A stretch of DNA of 64,000 bases from an uncultured Pirellulaceae bacterium (GTDB taxonomy: Bacteria > Planctomycetota > Planctomycetia > Pirellulales > Pirellulaceae): assembly GCA_938084685.1 (NCBI GenBank), contig CALKGE010000011.1, positions 124,001 to 188,000 on the forward strand, in the 5' to 3' direction. The notes under the pieces were generated by a model that did not search any database, had not been told where the DNA came from, and worked only from the letters and a program-made list of their open reading frames with translations. Positions 18,296 through 28,361 of the stretch are shown here, in pieces. The stretch's first letter is position 1, and the number at the start of each line of letters is the position of its first letter. The position numbers were made by a program, and so were the translations under genes.

Positions 18296-19432
18296 TCAGG
18301 AAGCTTTGCTGGCAGCAATGTTGTCATAAAACTGCTGGAACAGATAGCGACTGTCGTGGGGTCCCGAAGAGGATTCCGGATGATACTGGACTCCGAACGC
18401 ATTGTGTTCTTTATGACGAACTCCGGCGATCGTGTCGTCGTTCAAGTTTCTATGAGTGATCTCCAGATGGTCAGGAAGAGATTCTTCTTCGACAGCAAAA
18501 CCATGATTCTGAGCAGTAATTTCCACGGTACCAGCATCCAGATTCTGGACGGGCTGATTGGCTCCACGGTGACCAAATTTCAATTTGAATGTTTTCGCCC
18601 CACACGCCAGTGACAACAGCTGATGCCCTAAACAAATACCAAAGATGGGCACCTGAGGTACCAGCTCGGAAATCGTTTTGATTGCATAATCCAATGGCTC
18701 CGGGTCTCCCGGACCGTTGGAAAGAAAGACTCCATCGGGCTTCAGTGCCATGACTTGCTCTGCAGTGGCTGTCCCGGGAACAATGGTAACCTGACAGCCC
18801 AGTTCCTTGAGGTGCCGTGCGATGTTCCACTTCATACCGAAGTCAAGTGCCACGATGTGGTACGATACATCCCCACCACCAGGAGCTTCATCCGGCAACT
18901 TGGCCCACTCGCTTAAGGCCTCTTCCCACTGGCAACTCTCTTCAGGAATCACCTCTTTCACGAGGTCTCGTCCCACGAGTCCTTCCGAGTTCCGAGCCTT
19001 TTCGACCAGGCTTGCGTCATCCAGATCCTCGGTCGAAAGCACTCCTTTGAGTGCTCCCTGTGTACGAATACGACGCACCAACGCTCGGGTATCAATACCT
19101 TCCAATGCAATGATGTTGTGCTGCTTGAGATAATCTTCCAGAGAACCCTGACTGCGAAAGTTACTGGCGATCCGGCTGTTTTCACGAACAATAAAACCGG
19201 ACAGATGCGGCTTCCCACTTTCCACATCTTCCTGATTCACACCATAGTTACCAATTTCCGGATACGTCATCGTGACAATCTGACCACAATAGCTGGGATC
19301 AGTAAGGATCTCCTGGTAACCGGTCATCGAAGTATTAAAGACAACTTCACCATCAATTTCACCTGAAGCACCAAATGCTTCTCCCGTGAATACCGTTCCG
19401 TCTTCGAGCGCAAGTTTCGCAACCTGTGTCAT
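18296..19432 (-). CDS. carA: Carbamoyl-phosphate synthase small subunit
   Basis: The glutaminase subunit; it frees ammonia from glutamine for carbamoyl phosphate made by CarB, feeding pyrimidine and arginine synthesis. 378 residues. The N-terminal domain opens with LALEDGTVFTGEAFG, and the class I glutamine amidotransferase domain carries the nucleophile Cys in PIFGICLGHQLL and the His in FGVQYHPESS. The length is standard. carB is not in the window. The 291-base leader upstream contains hairpins, including a plus-strand terminator. Confidence 0.96.
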   Translation of the reverse strand: MTQVAKLALEDGTVFTGEAFGASGEIDGEVVFNTSMTGYQEILTDPSYCGQIVTMTYPEIGNYGVNQEDVESGKPHLSGFIVRENSRIASNFRSQGSLEDYLKQHNIIALEGIDTRALVRRIRTQGALKGVLSTEDLDDASLVEKARNSEGLVGRDLVKEVIPEESCQWEEALSEWAKLPDEAPGGGDVSYHIVALDFGMKWNIARHLKELGCQVTIVPGTATAEQVMALKPDGVFLSNGPGDPEPLDYAIKTISELVPQVPIFGICLGHQLLSLACGAKTFKLKFGHRGANQPVQNLDAGTVEITAQNHGFAVEEESLPDHLEITHRNLNDDTIAGVRHKEHNAFGVQYHPESSSGPHDSRYLFQQFYDNIAASKAS

Positions 19433-19592
19433 ACTTTGTCACCTTCGCAAATAAACAAATGTGAAAACAGTTCCTAATCCATTCTGAACGATGCACACAC
19501 TCAAGCCGGAACAATTCTTTTCCCGATAATGACGATGTGGCTGTGGGTCTATCGTGCCAGGCAGGAGGCCAGCACGTTATCAGCCCGAATCG

Positions 19593-19631
19593 GTGGGTTC
19601 TTGTTTCGGCGAACAAGGGCCCACTTTTTTT
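19593..19631 (+). terminator. Strong plus-strand intrinsic terminator between carA and asnS
   Basis: A 13-base-pair helix (19593-19605 with 19612-19624, two G-U pairs) has a six-base loop TCGGCG and is followed by seven T (19625-19631). The T-run is only on the plus strand, while both flanking genes are on the minus strand, so it does not end either of them. An unlisted plus-strand transcript may end here. Confidence 0.7.
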
Positions 19632-19723
19632 GTGTTCTCCACAGAAGAGGGGACCGTAGTGTTCACATACTGATCGCCGATTATACCGATTTCAGTTCCA
19701 ATCGGATAGTGTCACCAGGCAGT

Positions 19724-21115
19724 TTAAAATTCAGCATTGCCTGGGGTTCTGGGAAACGGAATCACATCACGGATATTCTGCATTCCGGTTACAAACTGAA
19801 CCGCTCGCTCCAACCCCAATCCGAATCCGGCATGAGGAACCGTGCCATAACGTCTCAGGTCGACGTACCACCAGTATCCTTCCGGCTCGAGCCCCTGCTC
19901 TCGCATGCGACTCTCCAAAACCTCGAGACGATCTTCTCGCTGGCTACCACCAATAATTTCCCCAACCTTCGGTACCAGGACATCCATGGCGCGAACTGTC
20001 CTGTCATCGTCATTGACGTACATGTAGAAAGGCTTGATCGACCGCGGATAATCATACAGAATCACCGGTCCGTCAAAGTGCTGTTCAGTCAGATACCGTT
20101 CATGCTCACTTTGGAGGTCGCATCCCCACTCCACTGGAAACTGAAAATCATGACCACTGGTCTCCAGAATCTGAATCGCTTCGGTGTAAGGCAGCCGAAC
20201 AAATTCCGACTCAATGATGTTCTGCAATGTGGCAATCACCGTATCGTCGATGCGCTGATTGAAGAAGTCCATATCTTCCGGACATTTCGTCAACGTATCA
20301 CTAAAAATACGTTTCAAGAAATCCTCGGCCAAATCCATATTGTCGTTCAGATCATGAAACGCAACTTCCGGCTCAATCATCCAGAACTCAGCCAGATGCC
20401 GCGACGTGTTGGAATTCTCGGCACGAAACGTAGGTCCAAAGGTATACACCTTGCCCAATGCGGTTGCATAGATCTCCGCTTCCAGCTGACCACTGACTGT
20501 CAAGTAACTGGGTCTGTCAAAAAAGTCCTGTGTGTAATCGACTTGACCATCTTCGCCTCGGGGAGGGTTCTCTGGATCGATGGTTGAAACACGAAACATT
20601 TCCCCTGCGCCTTCACAGTCGCTGGCCGTGATGACCGGCGTATGCACATAGAGAAATCCTCGCTGCTGATAAAAATCATGAATGGACTGACAGATACAGT
20701 TGCGTACTCGGGCCACTGCTCCAAACGTATTGGTACGAGGACGAAGGTGCGCCCATTCCCTCAGTTTTTCAAACGAGTGCCGTTTCTTCTGCAGCGGATA
20801 CTCTTCCGGATCAGCCCACCCGTGGACTCTCACTTTCGCAGCCAGTACTTCCGTGGCCTGTTTCCCACCGGACGCCTTCACTTCCCCTTCAATACTGACA
20901 CTGCAACCAGCAGTAAGCCGCTTAATCTCGTCTTCGTAATTCTCCAGCGTGTTATCGGCAATGATCTGCAGATTCGCCATGCAGCTGCCGTCATTCACTT
21001 CCAGGAAGCTGAACCCACCTTTACTGTCCCGACGAGTTCGGACCCAACCCTGAATCACAGCGCTAGTGCCGATCACGTCAGGATTCCTGGCCTCACGGAT
21101 AGATAGCTTTTTCAA
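19724..21115 (-). CDS. asnS: Asparaginyl-tRNA synthetase
   Basis: Charges tRNA-Asn with asparagine. A 463-residue class IIb synthetase. The N-terminal OB-fold holds [20 protein letters not shown], motif 2 reads [17 protein letters not shown] (the Asn-type wording, which separates it from AspRS), and motif 3 is [15 protein letters not shown] near the end. The ATG start sits close to a GGAGG-type site (AAGGAGGGAGCC). It is a single gene upstream of carA on the same strand. Confidence 0.96.
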   Translation of the reverse strand: MKKLSIREARNPDVIGTSAVIQGWVRTRRDSKGGFSFLEVNDGSCMANLQIIADNTLENYEDEIKRLTAGCSVSIEGEVKASGGKQATEVLAAKVRVHGWADPEEYPLQKKRHSFEKLREWAHLRPRTNTFGAVARVRNCICQSIHDFYQQRGFLYVHTPVITASDCEGAGEMFRVSTIDPENPPRGEDGQVDYTQDFFDRPSYLTVSGQLEAEIYATALGKVYTFGPTFRAENSNTSRHLAEFWMIEPEVAFHDLNDNMDLAEDFLKRIFSDTLTKCPEDMDFFNQRIDDTVIATLQNIIESEFVRLPYTEAIQILETSGHDFQFPVEWGCDLQSEHERYLTEQHFDGPVILYDYPRSIKPFYMYVNDDDRTVRAMDVLVPKVGEIIGGSQREDRLEVLESRMREQGLEPEGYWWYVDLRRYGTVPHAGFGLGLERAVQFVTGMQNIRDVIPFPRTPGNAEF

Positions 21116-21186
21116 GGCTCCCTCCTTGTCATAGTCAACGAAGATAAATTGGGGTATTCAACCCTGCACCTGTCTGTCTGATTTTT

Positions 21187-22926
21187 TTAATCAGCTGCTG
21201 AGTCTGAAGAGACTTCAATCGGGGCAGGCTTCTTCATGATAAATCCGATGATGACGGCAACCACGTAAAACACCACCATTCCCAGCACAAAACTTCCAGT
21301 CGTTTCATCTTCAACTTTTTGCAGGATGGTAGCCACCACAGCAACAATCACCACAATACAGGATATCCCCATCAAAAGGTTCCATATCAACCGGCGACCA
21401 CCTTCAGGTCGTTCATCTCCCATGATCTTCCGGTTGTTCATCATCATGAAAAAGGTCGAGTAGGCGATCGGCAGCAGAATGAATCCAAAGCTGGATACGG
21501 CAATGGCCAGCCAGAGCTTGGCCGGGCCATCCCAAATCAATGGCCAGATCGCCCCACAAACTCCTGATACCAGACAACCGACCATGTGAGTGGCACTTCC
21601 CTGTTCCACATTGAACAATTCACAGAATGCATAGCCATTGATCAGCATCAGAATGATAATCGTGGAGAATCCCATTCCCAGCACTCCAATACCGAAAATC
21701 ATGCTGGCTTTATTCTTACCGGAATCTCCTTCACCAAAGATGGGCGCCAAAGCATTGGAGAGTTGAAAGGCATTTCGTTTCACCAGTGAAGACGCTAACT
21801 GTTTCTCTGCCACGGGCATGGAAGCAATTTTGGCATGCAACACGTCCAACGCCTCTCCCTCCTGCTCAGGAACGGTCTCTCCTATTCGGGCTGCCAGTGT
21901 TGGCACCACGGCTTGAAAGTATTCACTGCTTTTCATCGTGGCCAGATCCGAACTCGCCAACGGCGTCTTATCAAAATCCTTGCCTCCGGCATGGAACATT
22001 GTTGCCGAGGCAATGACAACGCAGGTTGTTACCAGCAGGTAAGGAATCACCATACCTGTGGAAAGGTCGAATTTAGCCATGCCTCGGAAAGGTTTATCCC
22101 AACCGCGAGCAAGCATCGAGTAGGGCAGCAGGAACGTCATGTTAATTCCGACCGCAGTCGCCGCAGCTCCGATGATCACATCACGTTGCTGGGATACGAT
22201 TCTGCCATCCCAAAAACTTGCAGCATCACCCCCTAAACCTTGAATCAAGGCCGCCAACTCTCCTGTGGGGCTCGACCACTGACTGAGATCAGGAACAAAT
22301 CCTGAGAACACCTGTCCCCATTCAACGCTACCATTACTGGACATGATCCATACGGCACAGAAAAAGGAAATGACTACCACGGCAACCATTCCTTTCAGGA
22401 TCCAGTCAAATGCTTTTGCCGCCCGGCCCTGCTTATTGTTCAGGTAAAGAACAAGGATCGCTGCCACCAGCAAGACTGCCGAAACCGCAAGCTTATGGTT
22501 CAGCGTGTCCTCGACCAGGTTCGGTGCCAGGTTCTTGTTTAACGCCGCGAAACTCAGACTAAACTGCGGCATACACCACAGCATATTGGCAGCAACGGTT
22601 GCCAACAGCCACCCCCAACCAAGCACAGGGTTCACATGCTTGTTGATTTCCTGAAACGGCTTCTTCCCAGTGGACAAGGTCACATGACTGATCGCAGAAA
22701 GCATGATAACTCCCATCACGATCATGATCAGTTGAACCCACAACATGTTAGTGCCGGTCAGAACTCCCAGGAAAAGAGCCCCCGAAAGTGATCCTCCGCC
22801 CAGCGTAATCGCACTTTGCAACCACCCCGGACCTGACAATTTGGTATAGGCCAACAGGGTAGGACCAAGGCCTTCCTGCTGAGCCTTGACGATCATCTCT
22901 CTATTCTTGGCGACCTGGTCACTCAT
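21187..22926 (-). CDS. Nramp-like integral membrane transporter
   Basis: 579 residues with about a dozen hydrophobic segments. The first reads KLSGPGWLQSAITLGGGSLS, aligning with the Nramp TM1 start, and the sixth reads INMTFLLPYSML, aligning with the Nramp TM6 MPHNL region. The DPGN metal-ligand motif is replaced by GGGS. It belongs to the APC/LeuT-like fold and may carry a divalent metal or another solute. A soluble insertion of about 100 residues (near 300-400, TMFHAGGKDFDKT onward) interrupts the membrane region. It lies downstream of trxB on the same strand, 65 bases away. Confidence 0.6.
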   Translation of the reverse strand: MSDQVAKNREMIVKAQQEGLGPTLLAYTKLSGPGWLQSAITLGGGSLSGALFLGVLTGTNMLWVQLIMIVMGVIMLSAISHVTLSTGKKPFQEINKHVNPVLGWGWLLATVAANMLWCMPQFSLSFAALNKNLAPNLVEDTLNHKLAVSAVLLVAAILVLYLNNKQGRAAKAFDWILKGMVAVVVISFFCAVWIMSSNGSVEWGQVFSGFVPDLSQWSSPTGELAALIQGLGGDAASFWDGRIVSQQRDVIIGAAATAVGINMTFLLPYSMLARGWDKPFRGMAKFDLSTGMVIPYLLVTTCVVIASATMFHAGGKDFDKTPLASSDLATMKSSEYFQAVVPTLAARIGETVPEQEGEALDVLHAKIASMPVAEKQLASSLVKRNAFQLSNALAPIFGEGDSGKNKASMIFGIGVLGMGFSTIIILMLINGYAFCELFNVEQGSATHMVGCLVSGVCGAIWPLIWDGPAKLWLAIAVSSFGFILLPIAYSTFFMMMNNRKIMGDERPEGGRRLIWNLLMGISCIVVIVAVVATILQKVEDETTGSFVLGMVVFYVVAVIIGFIMKKPAPIEVSSDSAAD

Positions 22927-22991
22927 TATTTCACTCCGAAGTAGGATAGTTAAATTTGATGCCCTCAGGGCTGGCTCTCTGGATCAGCTGA

Positions 22992-24038
22992 CTACAGGCC
23001 CTGGCTGGCCAGGTATCGTTCAGCGTCCAAAGCAGCCTGGCAACCTGTACCTGCTGCCGTAATGGCCTGACGATAATAGTCGTCAGCTACGTCTCCGGCC
23101 GCAAAGACTCCTTCCACACTGGTATTGGTCCGGTGTGATTTCGTCCACACGATGTAACCTTTATCATTCATTTCCAGAGCACCCTTGAGGAAGCTGGTAT
23201 TGGGAGTGTGTCCAATGGCAACGAAGAACCCTGTCGCTTCTACTTCCTGCACCGAGTCATCCACCGTACTCTGGAGTTTCGCTCCGGTGACACCAGACTC
23301 GTCATCACCCAGCACTTCGACACACTGTGAATTCCAGATGATGTTGATTTTCGGATTATCCATGGCACGCTGAGCCATGATCTTGGAAGCCCGCAACTCA
23401 TCCCGACGGTGTACTAACAGCACCTGCGAAGCAAACTTGGACAGATAATCAGCCTCTTCCACTGCCGAATCACCACCGCCAATCACGATGACCGGTTTAT
23501 CACGGAAACGTGGCAGGGCACCATCACAGACAGCACAGGCACTCACTCCGCGATTCTTGAAATTATCTTCGGACTCCAGCCCCAGATAGTTGGCTCTGGC
23601 TCCCGTGGCAATAATCACGGTATGCGCTTCGACCACATCACCACTGCGAGCTGTCAGCTTGAAAGGGCGGACATCAAAATCAGCTTCGACTATGTCATCG
23701 GTTACAACGCGAGTACCAAAATTCAACGCCTGCTGACGCATCAGCTCCATCAGTTCCGGACCACTGACTCCTTCTTTCATATGAGGAGCCATGTACTGCC
23801 GACGTGACTTCTCAATTGAATCATCCAGATACGATTCGAGGTTACCGGAAGGGAAACCGGGGTAATTCTCCACCTCGGTCGTCAAGGCAAGCTGCCCCAA
23901 CGGAAGCGTGCCCTGTTGACGATTTTCTTCTGTGACAGCTCCTTCAAACACCAACGGGTTGAGACTGGCGCGCGACGCATAAATTGCAGATGTCCATCCT
24001 GCAGGACCACTTCCTATGATGACAACGTGTTCTGCCAA
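22992..24038 (-). CDS. trxB: Thioredoxin reductase
   Basis: Uses NADPH to reduce thioredoxin. A 348-residue flavoprotein with the FAD motif [15 protein letters not shown] at the N-terminus, the redox pair CAVC (Cys168, Cys171), the NADPH motif [12 protein letters not shown], and the second FAD motif [10 protein letters not shown]. The length is slightly above the usual 310-320. The ATG at 24036-24038 is preceded by AAGGA. A terminator-like hairpin with seven U lies in its leader, ending 24 bases before the start, suggesting regulated readthrough. Confidence 0.95.
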   Translation of the reverse strand: MAEHVVIIGSGPAGWTSAIYASRASLNPLVFEGAVTEENRQQGTLPLGQLALTTEVENYPGFPSGNLESYLDDSIEKSRRQYMAPHMKEGVSGPELMELMRQQALNFGTRVVTDDIVEADFDVRPFKLTARSGDVVEAHTVIIATGARANYLGLESEDNFKNRGVSACAVCDGALPRFRDKPVIVIGGGDSAVEEADYLSKFASQVLLVHRRDELRASKIMAQRAMDNPKINIIWNSQCVEVLGDDESGVTGAKLQSTVDDSVQEVEATGFFVAIGHTPNTSFLKGALEMNDKGYIVWTKSHRTNTSVEGVFAAGDVADDYYRQAITAAGTGCQAALDAERYLASQGL

Positions 24039-24062
24039 TGTGAGAATCCTTCTATAGGTTGT

Positions 24063-24098
24063 AAAAAAAGGGCAGCACAGAAAAGCCGTCTCCTGCCC
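24063..24098 (-). promoter_or_regulatory. Terminator-like hairpin in the trxB leader (possible attenuator)
   Basis: On the minus strand GGGCAG (24098-24093) pairs with CTGCCC (24075-24070), with an inner ACGG/CTGT helix, and is followed by seven T (24069-24063). No minus-strand gene lies upstream that needs termination, so the element sits inside the trxB leader. Confidence 0.6.
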
Positions 24099-24135
24099 AC
24101 CCTGTACTAGTTTGATTTAGACAGGTAAAGAGATC

Positions 24136-24165
24136 ATTATAGGAGTTTTACAGCGTCAGCGTGAA
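24136..24165 (-). promoter_or_regulatory. Candidate sigma-70 promoter of trxB
   Basis: On the minus strand a perfect TATAAT (24141-24136) is preceded, after an 18-base spacer, by a weak -35 TTCACG (24165-24160). Transcription would start near 24129, about 90 bases before trxB and upstream of the leader hairpin. Confidence 0.45.
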
Positions 24166-24315
24166 GTATCCTGACGGCAGAGAACTTTAGATTCTGCTAA
24201 AATGCCTCCTCGGGCTGCTCACACCCTGCATTGGCCGGATTCGAATCCAACCAGAACGATACAGACCGGCGAAGTCCCCCTCACCTTTCCTTTATCTGCA
24301 ACTCACTAAATCCCC

Positions 24316-26109
24316 ATGGAAACACTACTCATCGCCGTCGGTTCGTTCGTCGGCTTCATTATTGCCTATCACACCTACGGAAAATGGCTGGCCAGCAGGA
24401 TCTTTGAACTGGATCCCCACGCCCGTGTCCCTTCGGCAGAGCTTGAAGACGGAGTAGACTTTGTTCCGACCAAAAAGGAAGTGATCTTTGGGCATCACTT
24501 CACTTCGATCGCAGGAACCGGCCCCATTGTGGGACCTGCCATCGCAGTTTTTTGGGGCTGGTTACCCGCGCTGATCTGGGTCGTGCTGGGTTCGATCTTT
24601 ATCGGAGCGGTACATGACTTTGGAGCGCTGGTTGTATCACTTCGTAACCGTGGACAGACGGTTGGAGAAGTGGCTGGACGACTCATCAGCCCACGCGCTC
24701 GTATACTTTTCCTATTGATCCTGTTTGCTGCACTAACGATAGTACTTGCGATATTTGGCCTGGTAATTGCCGTCATTTTTTCCAGGTACCCTGAGGCCGT
24801 CCTCTCGGTCTGGATTGAAATACCTATCGCCATATTCATTGGTTATCACGTCTACAAAAGGGGCGGAAATCTGCTGGTCCCCTCGCTGCTGGCGCTGGGC
24901 ATACTGTATCTCTGTATCTACCTGGGCGTCTATTACTTTCCGATTGAGCCCTTTGGGGATCAGGCGGTGGTCATTTGGACCATAATCCTGATGGGCTATT
25001 GCTTCATCGCTTCGATTCTTCCTGTCTGGACACTTTTACAGCCACGAGACTACATCAACAGCCACCAACTCATACTCGCGCTGGCACTGCTCGTGGGCGG
25101 ACTCCTGGTAGCCAGTGCGACTGGTCAAGCCAACCTCATCGAAAGCGCTCCGGCCGTCGCCGAAAACCTTCCTGCCGGTGCGCCACCCATCTGGCCTTTC
25201 CTGTTTATCACGATCGCCTGCGGTGCAGTCAGTGGATTTCATTGCCTGGTTAGCAGTGGAACGTCCAGTAAGCAGCTTGAATCCGAATCGGACGCGCAGT
25301 ACGTAGGTTACGGAGCCATGCTACTCGAAGGAGCACTGGCGGTGATTGTGATCCTCGCCTGCTGTGCCGGAGTGGGAATGGGCGTAGAATCTGAGTCCGG
25401 AGTGCTGACAGGAATCGATGCCTGGCATACCAAATACGACGCCAACGGATCCTGGTCGGGCTTCGGTTTGCCGCAGAAAGTCGCTGCCTTCGTCGATGGT
25501 GGTGCCAACTTTATCAGCACACTGGGAATTCCACTCGAACTGGCAATTGGTATTGTCGCAGTATTAGTTGCCAGCTTCGCTGCCACGACTCTTGATACCG
25601 CGACACGACTGCAACGTTACGTGGTTCAGGAAATTGGTACGACGGTTAAATTGGATCTGCTCGCCAACAAATACTTTGCTACCTCCCTGGCCGTGCTGCT
25701 GGGCGGATCGATGGCCATGGTGCCCGGCCCGAAAGGAGTGGGGTCTGGCGGTCTGTTGCTGTGGCCATTATTTGGAGCGACCAACCAGCTCCTGGCCGGA
25801 CTGGCCTTTATGGTCATCGTCTTTTACCTCTGGCGACGAAAGAAACCTGTCTGGTTTGCGGCGATCCCCATGGTGATCATGCTGATCATGCCAGCCTGGG
25901 CCCTGTCCTGGCAACTTTTCAATGAAAACACGGGTTGGCTTACCTCAGAAGAAAATCCAAACTACCTGTTGGGTTCGATCGGCATCGGGACGCTCTGTTT
26001 GCAGGCCTGGATGATTATTGAAGGCCTGCTGTTGTTGCCTCACAGCCGTGGAATCCTGGAAGAATCCCTGCCTCCACTGGAAATCCCGCAAGCCTCCGTT
26101 TCATCCTGA
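24316..26109 (+). CDS. cstA: CstA-family carbon starvation/pyruvate transporter
   Basis: 597 residues with roughly 15 hydrophobic segments. The family signature HHFTSIAGTGPIVGPA is near residue 60, followed by GAVHDFGALVVSLRNRG. CstA proteins import peptides or pyruvate. This one is of the shorter form, lacking the long C-terminus of the E. coli protein. The start ATG at 24316 gives METLLIAVGSF, directly a membrane segment. Its last nine bases overlap the convergent FliM-like gene. No cognate two-component system is nearby. Confidence 0.9.
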   Translation: METLLIAVGSFVGFIIAYHTYGKWLASRIFELDPHARVPSAELEDGVDFVPTKKEVIFGHHFTSIAGTGPIVGPAIAVFWGWLPALIWVVLGSIFIGAVHDFGALVVSLRNRGQTVGEVAGRLISPRARILFLLILFAALTIVLAIFGLVIAVIFSRYPEAVLSVWIEIPIAIFIGYHVYKRGGNLLVPSLLALGILYLCIYLGVYYFPIEPFGDQAVVIWTIILMGYCFIASILPVWTLLQPRDYINSHQLILALALLVGGLLVASATGQANLIESAPAVAENLPAGAPPIWPFLFITIACGAVSGFHCLVSSGTSSKQLESESDAQYVGYGAMLLEGALAVIVILACCAGVGMGVESESGVLTGIDAWHTKYDANGSWSGFGLPQKVAAFVDGGANFISTLGIPLELAIGIVAVLVASFAATTLDTATRLQRYVVQEIGTTVKLDLLANKYFATSLAVLLGGSMAMVPGPKGVGSGGLLLWPLFGATNQLLAGLAFMVIVFYLWRRKKPVWFAAIPMVIMLIMPAWALSWQLFNENTGWLTSEENPNYLLGSIGIGTLCLQAWMIIEGLLLLPHSRGILEESLPPLEIPQASVSS

Positions 26110-26931
26110 ACGATGTGAATCAACGACTTGCATCGCCTTCATACCGTCCTGGGCCCCCAGTTTCACTCGATGATTATCACCATTGGCCAGCTCGAGGGTT
26201 AATGGAGTGTCGAGTGCATGTCCGGTTTCGAGTAACGTGCCAGGCCGCAAGGCAGCCAATTCGACCTCGGCTACTTCCAGTAACACTTGGGCCTGATAAT
26301 GGGGTTCCAGTGGAAGTTCACCGTAATGGTGCTGGATCAGTTTTCGCGACCAGGCCATGACAAATTGAACTGGCAGGCACAACCCGATTTGGGATTGATG
26401 AGTTCCGATGGTCAATCGCCATTTGAGGCAGATCATTTCTACATCCAGCTGTTCCTGCAAATCGGTTTCTATTTCAGACAATTCGTGATGCCATTGAAAG
26501 ACTGACAGGTCCAGAGGCGTCACGGGGCGCCAGAGTGTTTCGATCGTCTCGTTGATCTGGTTTAACAGAGGCATCAGCAACTCTGTTTCCACACTATGCA
26601 GCGGTCGTCCAAGCGGATCCCGTTGCACGTGCCTGGCCCCCAGCAGCATATCCAGCAGAGCCGAAGCTGACTCTTCGCCCATGGCCAGCCACCAACTCGT
26701 ATGGTCTGTCCGGTTGCGAATCTGAGCCATATTGAAGGGAGGCTGCTGAGCGTAAGCAAACTGTCGAAAAGTTCGCACCTTCCCTGGTTCAAGTCCCAGG
26801 TCAACCTGCACGCCGAACTGTTCGCTCCAAAGCGAAGAAAGAGACTCGGCAGTTTCAGCAAACAGACGGTTTAGCCCGCCGGATAACTCGTAGGGTAATG
26901 GCTCGTCGATTGGTCTCATTGCATCCTGCAT
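26101..26931 (-). CDS. FliM-like protein with C-terminal SpoA domain
   Basis: 276 residues. The middle part (LHSVETELLMPLLNQINETIETLW) resembles the FliM helix that follows the CheC-like domain. The C-terminus (VELAALRPGTLLETGHALDT, then LELANGDNHRVKLGAQDG) is a SpoA/FliN-type beta domain, the part that builds the flagellar C-ring. No EIDAL-type CheY-binding N-terminus is seen. It may be a flagellar motor switch protein or a diverged relative. No other flagellar gene is in the window, so the function rests on the domain pattern alone. Confidence 0.6.
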   Translation of the reverse strand: MQDAMRPIDEPLPYELSGGLNRLFAETAESLSSLWSEQFGVQVDLGLEPGKVRTFRQFAYAQQPPFNMAQIRNRTDHTSWWLAMGEESASALLDMLLGARHVQRDPLGRPLHSVETELLMPLLNQINETIETLWRPVTPLDLSVFQWHHELSEIETDLQEQLDVEMICLKWRLTIGTHQSQIGLCLPVQFVMAWSRKLIQHHYGELPLEPHYQAQVLLEVAEVELAALRPGTLLETGHALDTPLTLELANGDNHRVKLGAQDGMKAMQVVDSHRSG

Positions 26932-26959
26932 ATGAACCCCGTCGGAAATAAATCAACGA

Positions 26960-28231
26960 TCAGCCTCGAATCTGACCGTCACCGGTCACAATGTACTTAT
27001 AGCTGGTTAGCTCCTCTAACCCGCAAGGACCTCGAGCATGAAATTTATCGGTACTAATTCCAATTTCAGCTCCCAGCCCAAATTCGCCACCATCGTTAAA
27101 TCGTGTACTGGCATTAATCATGACAGCCGAGCTATCGACCGCAGCGGCAAACTTCCGCGCTGTGAAAATATTCGAGGTCACAATCGCTTCCGTATGACGG
27201 GAACTATAACGATTTATGTGTTCGATTGCACTATCAACATCATCCACAATTTTTACAGAAATCTCAGGTCCCAGATATTCCGTCCCGTAATCTTCGTCGG
27301 TGGCCGCCACGGCACTCTCGACAACCTCACATGTCGTTTCGTCACCGTGAATCGTAATGCCCTGTTCGACTAATGCTCCGACGACCTGCCGTAACGCCTG
27401 TTCAGCAATTTCACGATGAATAAGGAGCGATTCGCATGCATTACAGACGCCCATTCGCTGGCATTTAGCATTTACGACAATTTGAGTCGCCATGTCCAGA
27501 CAGGCATCTTTATCCACATAGACGTGACAATTACCATCAAAATGCTTGATCACAGGCATCGTTGCTTCAGCCGAAACCCGTCGAATCAATCCTTCACCCC
27601 CACGCGGTATCGCCACATCAATGTAATCGTCGAGCTTCAAAAAGTGCCCTACAGCAGCACGATCTGTCGTACTTACCAGTTGCACCGCATCTTCAGAAAT
27701 ACCTGCGGTGGCAGCAACCTGCATCAGGATATCAACAATGGCGCGACTCGAATGCGCTGCTTCTTTGCCACCTCGCAGAATCACCGCATTACCACTCTTA
27801 ATACAAATCGCAGCAGCATCGGCAGTCACATTAGGTCTGGATTCGTAGATGAAGAAGACGACCCCCAGCGGGACCCGGATTTTGTTAATCTCCAGACCGT
27901 TAGGTCGGACCGACCCCTGAATTACCTGCCCTACTGGATCAGGCAACATCGCAATCTGTTCCAACGCCACTGCGATCCCATCGATCCGTTGCTCGTCGAG
28001 AACGAGACGGTCGATTTGAGCGGCAGACAAACCGTAATCGGGAGCCGCCTGTATGTCTTTGGCATTAGCCTCCAGGATGGCAGGGGTTCCCGCACGCAGC
28101 GCCGCGGCACTCTGCTTAAGCCACTCATTCTTTAATTCACCAGAGCAGAGTTGCAGCTTGGCCGATGCCTGACGGGCCTTCTCGGCGACATCGCGACAAT
28201 ACTGTTCCAATTCCTGTTCACTGGTAGCCAT
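26960..28231 (-). CDS. proA: Gamma-glutamyl phosphate reductase
   Basis: The second step of proline synthesis: reduces glutamyl-5-phosphate with NADPH to glutamate semialdehyde. 423 residues of the aldehyde dehydrogenase fold. Motifs include [27 protein letters not shown], and the catalytic cysteine in [10 protein letters not shown]; the end is [16 protein letters not shown]. It is usually paired with proB, which is not seen here. It lies 130 bases downstream of folP and 28 bases upstream of the FliM-like gene, all on the minus strand. Confidence 0.96.
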   Translation of the reverse strand: MATSEQELEQYCRDVAEKARQASAKLQLCSGELKNEWLKQSAAALRAGTPAILEANAKDIQAAPDYGLSAAQIDRLVLDEQRIDGIAVALEQIAMLPDPVGQVIQGSVRPNGLEINKIRVPLGVVFFIYESRPNVTADAAAICIKSGNAVILRGGKEAAHSSRAIVDILMQVAATAGISEDAVQLVSTTDRAAVGHFLKLDDYIDVAIPRGGEGLIRRVSAEATMPVIKHFDGNCHVYVDKDACLDMATQIVVNAKCQRMGVCNACESLLIHREIAEQALRQVVGALVEQGITIHGDETTCEVVESAVAATDEDYGTEYLGPEISVKIVDDVDSAIEHINRYSSRHTEAIVTSNIFTARKFAAAVDSSAVMINASTRFNDGGEFGLGAEIGISTDKFHARGPCGLEELTSYKYIVTGDGQIRG

Positions 28232-28361
28232 ATTTATCCGCTTTCATCAAGGGTGAAATCAAAGGTTGCTGGAACAGGAATCAGACCTTGTTCTCCAGCC
28301 GCTGACCGCCGAGCAAACCAAACAACCTATCTTCGAATTCTCATTCAAATCACCGCAAGCG

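Noticed and set aside
24236..24252. Palindrome GGATTCGAATCC resembling a tRNA T-arm before cstA
   Set aside because: No acceptor, D or anticodon arm can be built around it, and no attachment-site duplication is seen.
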